A DNA stretch of 64,000 nucleotides, from positions 1 to 64,000 of the forward strand of contig NZ_JARRAF010000006.1 of assembly GCF_030129945.1 (NCBI RefSeq), in the 5' to 3' direction. The notes beneath the pieces are model-generated. The model was not told the origin of the DNA, ran no database searches, and was given only the letters and a program-made list of their open reading frames with translations. A program made the position numbers and the translations under genes. Below are positions 16,047 to 23,091 of the stretch, piece after piece. This DNA is from Parachitinimonas caeni (GTDB taxonomy: Bacteria; Pseudomonadota; Gammaproteobacteria; Burkholderiales; Chitinimonadaceae). Every line of letters starts with the position of its first letter. The stretch's first letter is position 1.

Positions 16047-16973
16047 TCAGGCCACCCTATAGGCTTGCAATGCGCGATGGCTGGCAACTTTGGCGACCTT
16101 CTGGGCGTAGGCGGGATCGGTAGCATAGCCGTTGGCCTTGAGCGCATCACCGAAGGCTTTGGCATCGGCACCAGAGCGGGTGGCTTCGCTGTAGCGGTTG
16201 GTCAATAGCTTGGCGTAGTCGGCAAAGGCATCTTCGTAGCTATCGTAAGCACGGAAGCGCTCGACCCGTTTCTGGGCCACGCCATCAATGTATTCAGTGG
16301 TGGTGATATCGGCAGTGCGACCGGTCCAGTCGCGGCTGGCCTTGATGCCGAACAGATTGTGGGTGTTGTTGCCTTGTGCATCGACAATCGGCTTGCGGCC
16401 CCAGCCGCTTTCAAGTGCAGCATGGGCAATCATCAAATGCGGCGAAAGGTTGAGTGCCTGAGCAGCTGGCAGGGCATGGCGGCCGATGGTTTCCACAAAG
16501 TCAGTCGGCTCGGCCGCTGCAGCGCTGGCGGCAGCAGTTGCCGCGCCGGCTGTTTTTGCCGGTGTCACCGCCGTCTTGGCTGCTGCCGTAGCTTGTGCAA
16601 AGTCATAGCTTTGCGGCCGCTTGATAGCTTGGTTGCGTAGCGCCGGGTTGGTGATCAGCTCGATTTGCCGCTCAATCATATCGGCCAGCCCCAAGCCATG
16701 ACCGTGTCCGGTGGTGAAACTCTGCGCCATCTGCTGGTCGAGCATGCCCCGGAACATCTGGCTGCCGTTCGATTCAAGCTCATCGTAATGCGGTGTGGCA
16801 TCACGCATCGACTTCATCAGCATATTCATGAACAGCGCCTCGAACTGCTTGGCTACCGTCGACGCCGCTGCCTTGGCATCGCCCTTGGTCAAGGCTTTGA
16901 GCTCGCCAATGCTTTGCGAGTCGATAGCCAGCCGTTGTGTAGTCAATACATCGGAGCGAGTCAGGGTGTTCAT
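16047..16973 (-). CDS. flgJ: Flagellar rod assembly protein/peptidoglycan hydrolase FlgJ, first copy (308 aa)
   Basis: The same length and domain order as the copy at 13946: rod-binding domain, Ala-rich linker, glucosaminidase domain with the AALESGWG catalytic Glu region. Differences are scattered substitutions (for example HYDELES for HFDELES, and FTTGHGHGLG for FSTSRGQGLG in the linker after the rod domain). The start is MNTLTRSDVL at 16973, preceded by the same AGGTGAC site. This copy is closer to flgI and is probably the one in the ancestral flgIJK order, although ridA and two other genes now lie between it and flgI. Similarity extends about 60 bp upstream of the start, so the duplicated unit includes the 5' leader. 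Confidence 0.92.
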   Translation of the reverse strand: MNTLTRSDVLTTQRLAIDSQSIGELKALTKGDAKAAASTVAKQFEALFMNMLMKSMRDATPHYDELESNGSQMFRGMLDQQMAQSFTTGHGHGLGLADMIERQIELITNPALRNQAIKRPQSYDFAQATAAAKTAVTPAKTAGAATAAASAAAAEPTDFVETIGRHALPAAQALNLSPHLMIAHAALESGWGRKPIVDAQGNNTHNLFGIKASRDWTGRTADITTTEYIDGVAQKRVERFRAYDSYEDAFADYAKLLTNRYSEATRSGADAKAFGDALKANGYATDPAYAQKVAKVASHRALQAYRVA

Positions 16974-17058
16974 GCCGGTCACCTGTTCAGACGAGTCGGT
17001 ATCAGCATAGAGCAGATTGCATGCCATGCCTCGCACTTCGCCGCACAGAGTCACCGAC

Positions 17059-17454
17059 CTACTGGGCCTGGATAGTCACCGCCTGCAGATTCATGGTCAT
17101 CAGGGCATCGCGTTTGGGCAGATCGGCCACCACAATCACCGTGCGTGCCGGCCGGTGCTCGCCAAATTCTTCGGCATAGGCTCGGTTCATTTCGGCAAAG
17201 TCATCCACGTTTTTCAGAAACACCTGAACATGCAGCACGTGTGCAAGGTCGGAATCCGCTGCTGCCAGCATGGTGCGGAAGTTACGGATAATCTGGCGCG
17301 CCTGTGAATAGGCATCAGGCCCCGCCATCAAACCAGTCTGGGAATCGACACCCGCCGTGCCAGACACCGTCACGAACTGGCCGGCACGGGCGACATGGCT
17401 ATAGGGGCCAATGGGCGTCGGTGTGTTTTCCGGGGTAAAGGTTTCGACTTTCAT
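17059..17454 (-). CDS. RidA/YjgF/Rid family protein (131 aa)
   Basis: A single Rid domain with GPYSHVARAGQFVTVSGTAG near the N-terminus and GEHRPARTVI with the Arg used to bind the carboxylate of 2-iminobutyrate/2-iminopropionate. Canonical RidA proteins deaminate reactive enamine/imine products of PLP enzymes; other subgroups have unknown roles. The start MKVETFTPEN at 17454 is chosen because GAGAGG lies 8 nt before it and the family starts there. An earlier in-frame Met at 17550 would add 32 unusual residues. The gene is a stranger in the flagellar cluster and lies 86 bp before flgJ. Confidence 0.8.
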   Translation of the reverse strand: MKVETFTPENTPTPIGPYSHVARAGQFVTVSGTAGVDSQTGLMAGPDAYSQARQIIRNFRTMLAAADSDLAHVLHVQVFLKNVDDFAEMNRAYAEEFGEHRPARTVIVVADLPKRDALMTMNLQAVTIQAQ

Positions 17455-17574
17455 TGCTTGCCTCTCATCGGCTATCGTGGCAGCTCGGGATGCTGTCATA
17501 GGCAGCATCCCGGTGCCTGCTATATTCAAGGCCTTTGCTGCCATCAGCACGACAACGAGGCAGGCATTGGCCCC

Positions 17575-18330
17575 TTAGTTGCAGGAGGACCCAGCACGCG
17601 CAAAGACGCGACGGCTTTGATTCCCGGCAACTTCGTCCACCACCAGTTCCAGCGTACCACTGTAAGTGTCAGAGAAGTTGGCAGGACCACCATCGAATGA
17701 GTCGGTGATCTTGATTTCTTTGTTTACATATGTTTGACCACTGCCATTGATCAGCATCGTGCCGACGCCCGAATACAGTGTGCACATAGCCATGATTTCA
17801 GAGTTGGCGAATTTTGAAGCCGACATCGTGACCGGCATTTTGAAACGTGCCCTTGTTTTTGGCGTCAATTTAAAGAAAACGTCCTGTACCATCTCTTGCA
17901 TGGAATAGGCTTGAGGAATTTTGAATTGCAGGGACATTCCGCCTAAAAACCCACCTGATGTCAGAGGCTGATTGAAGATCACCGGGCTGCCCGTATACTT
18001 GCCTTTGGAAAAAATTGTTTCCACCGCAATTTCAGACTCATGATCTTGAGAGATCACACTATTATTGCCGGTGTCGTAAGAGCCAAACAGAGATGAAACA
18101 ACAAAGAATGAAAATGCTTTATTTTGCGAACCATTCGCAGACGTGCTCATATAAGTAATAGCCGGAGTGATCCCGTCATTAGGATCAAGATCTTCCAGAA
18201 CAACCTCTATTTTACTTGCATTTACAGTACCTTCCAGCATCTGTGCATCTGGATCATAATCGGCATATGCAGTAGACAGAGTGGCGGCGAGGGCGGTCAT
18301 TGCCAGCAGGGTGTAACGTACGGGCTTCAT
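17575..18330 (-). CDS. Secreted protein of unknown function (251 aa)
   Basis: A clear signal peptide (LLAMTALAATLSTAYA-DY) is followed by a domain with alternating beta-strand character. Two Cys remain in the mature chain: one in MAMCTLYSG and one three residues from the end (AGSSCN), possibly forming a disulfide. I recognise no family. AAGGA lies upstream of the ATG at 18330. Its divergent neighbour is the TIMP-like gene at 18762, and the shared region carries the CGGGACA-TT-TGTCCCG inverted repeat. It is part of the accessory block inside the flagellar cluster. Confidence 0.65.
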   Translation of the reverse strand: MKPVRYTLLAMTALAATLSTAYADYDPDAQMLEGTVNASKIEVVLEDLDPNDGITPAITYMSTSANGSQNKAFSFFVVSSLFGSYDTGNNSVISQDHESEIAVETIFSKGKYTGSPVIFNQPLTSGGFLGGMSLQFKIPQAYSMQEMVQDVFFKLTPKTRARFKMPVTMSASKFANSEIMAMCTLYSGVGTMLINGSGQTYVNKEIKITDSFDGGPANFSDTYSGTLELVVDEVAGNQSRRVFARAGSSCN

Positions 18331-18761
18331 TGGAAAATCCTTTTTGAATCGTTTTTATTCAGGCCGAATCAAGTCAGAATCGACCGGATCGGCTTTCTCT
18401 CTCGACAATAACAAACCGGAAAATTGCTTTTCAAGTTGAAATTCAAATCACCGGGTTGGCAATTTATTAATCAATGCAAATCCCAACCGGGCGCAACTAT
18501 ATTCAACCGAACCCCGCATGTATACATCACCAGACCTAGCCCGTGCACAACACGCACATCCCTCCGACAGCCTTTTATATTTGATTAAATACACAAATTT
18601 GCAAATTAGAATTAAACTATCGGCCAATTCGGGACATTTGTCCCGATTATTGCAATCTACGTAAATACCTGTTTTGATCACCTTCCCAATCAGACGATGT
18701 AACAAAACCTGTTCAGATCGTCGGTGGGATTTTTCAAGTTCTCCTTGCCTCTGGTGTCTAT
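18331..18761. other. Divergent intergenic region
   Basis: 431 bp between two divergent secreted-protein genes. It contains a long-spaced inverted repeat CCGGGTTGG/CCAACCGG (18451-18490) and the palindrome at 18630-18645. I see no gene. Confidence 0.55.
18630..18645. promoter_or_regulatory. Operator-like palindrome CGGGACA-TT-TGTCCCG
   Basis: Perfect 7-bp arms. The core GGACA-N2-TGTCC recurs at 10424-10435 before the lanthipeptide precursor. It lies 117 bp before the TIMP-like gene and 300 bp from the divergent secreted-protein gene. The binding protein is unknown. Confidence 0.45.
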
Positions 18762-19193
18762 ATGCTGCTCCGTCTCTCCCTGGCACTGTTGTGCTCAATG
18801 CCGATGCTTTCTTATGCCTGCTCCTGCGCAGACCGGCCCGCCGATCTTGTCGCTGCCGTACAGGAAGGCATCGTCGCCTCGTCTGCTGTGGTCGAGGCCG
18901 AAGTCATCGCCCTGAAAACCGAGAAGAACTGGCAGAAGATCACTTGGAAGGTCTCCCGCAACTGGAAAGGCCCGCATGCTGCCAATAGCTATATCGAAAC
19001 ACGCACCCAGATTGGCTGCTGCGCCTGCGGCAAGACGGTTGAGCAGGTGCCGCGCTACCTGTTGTATCTTCACGGCGGTCAGCCTTATTTCATTACCACC
19101 TGTTCAATGAGTGCCTCCTTTCCCACCGCCGCAGTGCAGGTGCGAGTACTGGAGGATTTGTACAAGCCAGAGTTTGCCAAGCCCGATAAATAG
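18762..19193 (+). CDS. Secreted TIMP/NTR-like protein (143 aa)
   Basis: A signal peptide (LLRLSLALLCSMPMLSYA) ends directly before CSCAD, so cleavage would leave an N-terminal Cys followed by Ser-Cys. This is the N-terminal signature of tissue inhibitors of metalloproteinases, in which the free amino group of Cys1 binds the catalytic zinc. The following pattern (VAAVQEGIVASSAVVEAEVIAL and KITWKVSRNWKG) fits the netrin/TIMP beta-barrel, with further Cys in IGCCACGKT and TTCSMS for disulfides. Family resemblance is by pattern only; inhibition of a protease is inference. The alternative is a lipoprotein, but no good lipobox precedes the Cys. The stop codon TAG overlaps the first base of mini-element C. 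Confidence 0.65.
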   Translation: MLLRLSLALLCSMPMLSYACSCADRPADLVAAVQEGIVASSAVVEAEVIALKTEKNWQKITWKVSRNWKGPHAANSYIETRTQIGCCACGKTVEQVPRYLLYLHGGQPYFITTCSMSASFPTAAVQVRVLEDLYKPEFAKPDK

Positions 19194-19355
19194 GCTCTGC
19201 TGACATTTTATTTCCGGATCGCGTTTCGTCGGATTTGGGCCTGGTGTAAGGCGAAAAGCGCGCCGCTTAGTGGGCTAAGCAAGCGATTTTTAACGCAGCA
19301 GCGGGCCCAAATCCGGCGAAACCCTCCGGGCCGGAAACAAAACGTCAACAGAGCC
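19193..19355. mobile_element. Mini-element copy C (163 bp, one hairpin module)
   Basis: The left terminus is GGCTCTGCTGACA after TA (19191-19192) and the right terminus is CGTCAACAGAGCC, followed by AA instead of TA. It carries only hairpin module 1, in the inverse orientation to copy B (TTTCGTCGGATTTGGGCC ... GGGCCCAAATCCGGCG). The TAG stop of the TIMP-like gene is completed by the first G of the element. Confidence 0.85.
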
Positions 19356-19384
19356 AAGGATTGCGACAACGCCGACGCATCAAA

Positions 19385-19420
19385 GACAAAGCCCCTGCAT
19401 CATCATGCAGGGGCTTTGTC
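19385..19420. terminator. Strong terminator after flgI
   Basis: GACAAAGCCCCTGCAT / ATGCAGGGGCTTTGTC, 16-bp perfect arms with a CATC loop. It lies 30 bp after the flgI stop. If it works on the minus strand, flgJ and flgK are not co-transcribed with flgB-I. Confidence 0.75.
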
Positions 19421-19449
19421 AGGGCGAAACGCTGATGGCTGAATGAAGT

Positions 19450-20553
19450 TCAGATGATTTCCAGCTCGGCCTTCAGTGCGCCAGCTGCTTTCATGGCCTG
19501 CAGGATCGCCAGCAGATCCTGTGGCGTAGCGCCGATCTGATTCAGGGCACGAACCACCTCATTGAGCGAGGTGCTGCGTGGCAATACCGTCACGCCACCT
19601 TTTTCAGCTTTCACCGACACCTCGGCATTCTGTACCGGCGCCGTGCTCCCTCCCGAAGCAGGTGCTGGCTGGCTGACTTGATTGGTCGCCGCGATGGTGA
19701 CAGTCAGGTTGCCATGCGAGATGGCACAAGGTTCAAGGGTGACCGCCTGGTTCATCACTACCGAGCCTGTACGGGCGTTGACAATGATCTTGGGCAGACT
19801 CGGCTCAGGGGTAACAGTCAGGTTTTCCAGACGGGCCAGAAAGGCCACTCGGGCATCGGAATCTTGCGGAGCCTTGACTTGAATGGTGCGTGAATCAAGG
19901 GCACGGGCCAGTCCTCCACCCAACGCAGCATTGATGATCTGAGTGATGCGAGCCGCCGTCGAGAAATCTGCCTGATTGAGCGCCAGCTGAATGTACTCGC
20001 CCTGGCCAATCCCCCCCGGCACTTCTCGCTCGACCGTTGCGCCGTTCGGAATCCGGCCTACCGACAGCTGGTTTACCTGAGTGCTCGACCCACCAGCCGC
20101 TGCGCCTGCGCCAGCCACAATGACATTGCCCTGAGCGATAGCGTAGATCTGACCATCAGCCCCTTTGAGCGGGCTCATCAGCAGCGTGCCGCCGCGCAGA
20201 CTCTTGGCATTGCCGATTGAAGAAACGGTGATATCAATGGCCTGACCGGGCCGGGAGAAAGGAGGCAAAGTGGCGGTGAGGGTAACGGCGGCCACGTTTT
20301 TCAATTGCAGATTGGTCGAAGGGGGCAATTGCACCCCCAGCTGGTTCAGCATCGAGATGACACTCTGCACGGTAAACGGGGTTTGCGTGGTCTGATCACC
20401 GCTGCCATCCAGGCCCACCACCAAACCATATCCGACCAGCTGGTTGGGTCGAACTCCGCCCACACTGACCAGCTCTTTCAGTTTTTGCGCTGCCGACGCC
20501 GAGCACGTCAGCGTCAACAGCAACCATCCCAGCAGATACCAGCGTCTAGCCAC
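19450..20553 (-). CDS. flgI: Flagellar P-ring protein FlgI (367 aa)
   Basis: A signal peptide (YLLGWLLLTLTCSASA-AQ) is followed by the highly conserved FlgI sequence: RPNQLVGYGLVVGLDGSGD, SVISMLNQLGV, KNVAAVTLTATLPPF and the C-terminal LNEVVRALNQIGATPQDLLAILQAMKAAGALKAEL. The protein forms the periplasmic ring around the rod. A GTG start at 20553 has GAGG 5 nt upstream. It follows flgH by 47 bp. Length is normal. Confidence 0.95.
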   Translation of the reverse strand: MARRWYLLGWLLLTLTCSASAAQKLKELVSVGGVRPNQLVGYGLVVGLDGSGDQTTQTPFTVQSVISMLNQLGVQLPPSTNLQLKNVAAVTLTATLPPFSRPGQAIDITVSSIGNAKSLRGGTLLMSPLKGADGQIYAIAQGNVIVAGAGAAAGGSSTQVNQLSVGRIPNGATVEREVPGGIGQGEYIQLALNQADFSTAARITQIINAALGGGLARALDSRTIQVKAPQDSDARVAFLARLENLTVTPEPSLPKIIVNARTGSVVMNQAVTLEPCAISHGNLTVTIAATNQVSQPAPASGGSTAPVQNAEVSVKAEKGGVTVLPRSTSLNEVVRALNQIGATPQDLLAILQAMKAAGALKAELEII

Positions 20554-20600
20554 ACCAACCTCATCAATCGACCTGGGCGCTCCGACGCGAACAACGGCAA

Positions 20601-21296
20601 TCAGAACGGCATCAGGCTCAGGAAGAACTTTTGCAGCCAGCCGGCCCGGCTGGCGTCTGCGACAGCACCAACGCCCACTTGCTCGATTCGGGCTTCGGCA
20701 ATCTTGGTTGACGATACCACATTGCCTGCCTTGACGTCGGCGGGGTTGACCACGCCGGAAACGCGCAGATGATTGACCTCGCCGTTGATATTGATCTGCT
20801 TCTCACCTGCCAGCACCAGATTGCCATTGGCAAGAATTTCAACCACCGAGGCAGTGATGGTGCCGGAGAAACTGTTGCTGGAGGTGGTCTCACCCTTGCC
20901 ATCGAAGTTATTGCTCGACTTCAGGCCGATGTCGGTTCCGCCCAGTGCCTTTGTAAAGGTAGAGGACGAGGCGCTGGCAGACAAGGCGCTGCTGACGCTG
21001 CCGGTGCGCTCGCCTTTGTTGCCAGACTTGCTGGTGGCGGAAATCTGCTCTTCGATCTGAATGGTAATGCTGTCCCCCACCGCCCGGGCCAGCCGGTCTT
21101 CAAACAGCAGGCGGGCGCTATTGGCCTGAAAGATCGAGCCATTGGCGTAGTTGGCCTGCGCGGCCGGGGCTGGGCGCACCGAGGTCGGCTGGTTGATGAT
21201 GGTCTTGGGTATATCGGCACAGGCCACCAGCAACAGGCTGGCGCCCGCAGTCAGCAGCAGGCGAAGTGAGCAAGGCAGGGTGCAATGAATGGTCAT
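20601..21296 (-). CDS. flgH: Flagellar L-ring lipoprotein FlgH (231 aa)
   Basis: A lipoprotein signal with lipobox LLVA-C is followed by the conserved LLFEDRLARAVGDSITIQIEE and a C-terminal region with VVDIxxNGNLVLAGEKQIxxN, LRVSGVVNPADV and IEQVGVGAVADA. FlgH forms the outer-membrane ring, which implies a Gram-negative envelope. GGGAG lies 7 nt before the ATG. Lies between flgG and flgI as in standard clusters. Confidence 0.95.
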   Translation of the reverse strand: MTIHCTLPCSLRLLLTAGASLLLVACADIPKTIINQPTSVRPAPAAQANYANGSIFQANSARLLFEDRLARAVGDSITIQIEEQISATSKSGNKGERTGSVSSALSASASSSTFTKALGGTDIGLKSSNNFDGKGETTSSNSFSGTITASVVEILANGNLVLAGEKQININGEVNHLRVSGVVNPADVKAGNVVSSTKIAEARIEQVGVGAVADASRAGWLQKFFLSLMPF

Positions 21297-21360
21297 GGCA
21301 ATACTCCCGGCAAGATTTGCCGCCCGTGTGCGGCAATCAGCGCAATGGGTTCAGCAAGGA

Positions 21361-22143
21361 TCAGATCTGGGTCAGGCGTTGCAGCATCTGATCAGAGGTC
21401 TGAATGGAGCGGGAATTGATCTCGTAAGCCCGCTGCGCCTGAATCATGCTGATCAGTTCTTCGGTGATATTGACGTTGGAGGTCTCGACATAACTCTGGT
21501 TGAGCACGCCAAGGCCGTTCGACCCCGGCGCGCCCGTAATCGGCGCACCTGATGCCGCCGTTTCGAGATACAGATTCTCACCAATGCTTTGCAGCCCACC
21601 GTTGTTGATGAAGGTGGCCAGCTGCAGATTACCCAGCTGGGTCGGTTGCGCCTGCCCTTGCGTCGTCACCGACACGACACCATCACGGCTGACCGAAAAG
21701 CGGGTGGCCCCTTGTGGCACCGTGATACCCGGCAATACTGGATAGCCGCTGGAGGTCACGAGCTGGCCGGTCGAGTTGACGTGAAAAGCCCCATCACGCG
21801 TGTAGCCGGTGCTGCCATCGGGCATTTGAATCTGGAAGAAGCCTTCGCCGCTGACAGCAAGGTCGAAGGGGTTATCGGTCAGCTGAAGGTTGCCCTGGCC
21901 GTGGATGCGCTCGGTGGCAACCGGCTTCACACCGGTACCCAGCTGTAAGCCGGTTGGCAGCTGGGTTTGTTGGCTGGAGGCAGCGCCGGGCTGACGCATG
22001 GTCTGATACAGCAGGTCTTCGAATACCGGCCGTGCGCGCTTGAAACCGTTGGTGTTGACGTTGGCCAGGTTATTCGAAATGACGTCGATGTTCATCTGCA
22101 TCGCGTCCATCCCGGTCTTGGCAATCCACATCGAGCGAATCAT
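21361..22143 (-). CDS. flgG: Flagellar distal rod protein FlgG (260 aa)
   Basis: Typical Flg[46 protein letters not shown] (the rod signature with the FlgG-specific extension) and the C-terminal [36 protein letters not shown] split over the last 45 residues. Length matches the 260-aa norm. It assembles the distal rod in the periplasm. GGAGAG lies 6 nt before the ATG. Confidence 0.95.
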   Translation of the reverse strand: MIRSMWIAKTGMDAMQMNIDVISNNLANVNTNGFKRARPVFEDLLYQTMRQPGAASSQQTQLPTGLQLGTGVKPVATERIHGQGNLQLTDNPFDLAVSGEGFFQIQMPDGSTGYTRDGAFHVNSTGQLVTSSGYPVLPGITVPQGATRFSVSRDGVVSVTTQGQAQPTQLGNLQLATFINNGGLQSIGENLYLETAASGAPITGAPGSNGLGVLNQSYVETSNVNITEELISMIQAQRAYEINSRSIQTSDQMLQRLTQI

Positions 22144-22261
22144 GGGTATCTCTCCTGAGCGCTATGGGCGAAGCATCTGGCCATTCAGAGACCAGAGCCT
22201 GGGCACGGTGCGGGTGGCTGGCCAGGTGAAACAGTCAGCAGCGATGTCGGATGCGGCAGGC

Positions 22262-23002
22262 TCAGCTCAGCGTCAGAATCTGTGCCGATCGGCTGGCGTT
22301 CTGCTCAGCCGTCTGTAGCAGCTTGAGTTGCATCTCATAGTGCCGCTGGTAGCCGATCATATCGACCAGCGACTCAACCACATTGACATTGCTACGCTCC
22401 AGCGAGCCATTTGATACCTTCACCGAGGCATCGGCCTGCGCCGTGCTGCCATCACGGGGGCGAAACAGTCCGTCACTGCCCCGTTCGAGCGTGCGCTCAT
22501 CCGGGTTGACCAGCTTGATCCGACCCACATCATTGGTTTGTGATGGGTTACTGGCCAGTGATGCAGAAACCGTGCCATCTCTTGCAATCGAAATACGGCT
22601 GCCTGGCGGCAAGGTGATCGGGCCGGCATCACCGATTACTGGCAGGCCAGACCGGGTGCGCAGCAGGCCATTGGCGTCGATCTCGAAGCTGCCGTCGCGG
22701 GTATAGGCTTCACCCCCATTCGCCTGCACGGCAATCCAGCCCGCCCCTTCTACCGCCACATCCAGGTCACGATTGGTCTGCTGGAGCACGCCGGGGCTGA
22801 AGTCGGAACCGACGGTTTGCTGAGCGACATAGGCACGCGTTGCCGCCCCCTCCCCCACCACCGGCAAAGCGCGGAAGGCGGCCAGTTCGGCACGGAAGCC
22901 CGGTGTCGCGGCATTGGCCAGATTGTTCGAGACGGTGGCCTGCCGGTTCATGGCCTGGCTGGCACCTGTCATCGCGATGTAGATCATCCTGTCCATGGCC
23001 AC
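22262..23002 (-). CDS. flgF: Flagellar proximal rod protein FlgF (246 aa)
   Basis: It begins MDRMIYIAMTGASQAMNRQA with NNLANAATPGFRAE, and ends with SNVNVVESLVDMIGYQRHYEMQLKLLQTAEQN, as in FlgF. It is a rod component at the junction of proximal and distal rod. GGGAG precedes the ATG at 23002-22999; the predicted two-residue longer start is not supported. Mini-element D lies 22 bp upstream, between flgE and flgF, so it sits inside the operon mRNA as a hairpin. Confidence 0.94.
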   Translation of the reverse strand: MAMDRMIYIAMTGASQAMNRQATVSNNLANAATPGFRAELAAFRALPVVGEGAATRAYVAQQTVGSDFSPGVLQQTNRDLDVAVEGAGWIAVQANGGEAYTRDGSFEIDANGLLRTRSGLPVIGDAGPITLPPGSRISIARDGTVSASLASNPSQTNDVGRIKLVNPDERTLERGSDGLFRPRDGSTAQADASVKVSNGSLERSNVNVVESLVDMIGYQRHYEMQLKLLQTAEQNASRSAQILTLS

Positions 23003-23023
23003 TCTCCCTTGCTAACGGCTTAG

Positions 23024-23058
23024 GTTCTGTTGACGTAAGGTTTACGTCAACAGAACCT
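23024..23058. mobile_element. Mini-element copy D (35 bp, termini only)
   Basis: A perfect inverted repeat, GGTTCTGTTGACGTAA / TTACGTCAACAGAACC, with 16-bp arms and a 3-bp centre GGT. It is flanked by TA on both sides (23022-23023, 23059-23060). It consists of the two termini of the family joined without an internal module. It lies inside the flagellar operon between flgE and flgF. Confidence 0.85.
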
Positions 23059-23091
23059 AACCTATCCCGGTCAACTCAACGCCTTCAACGC

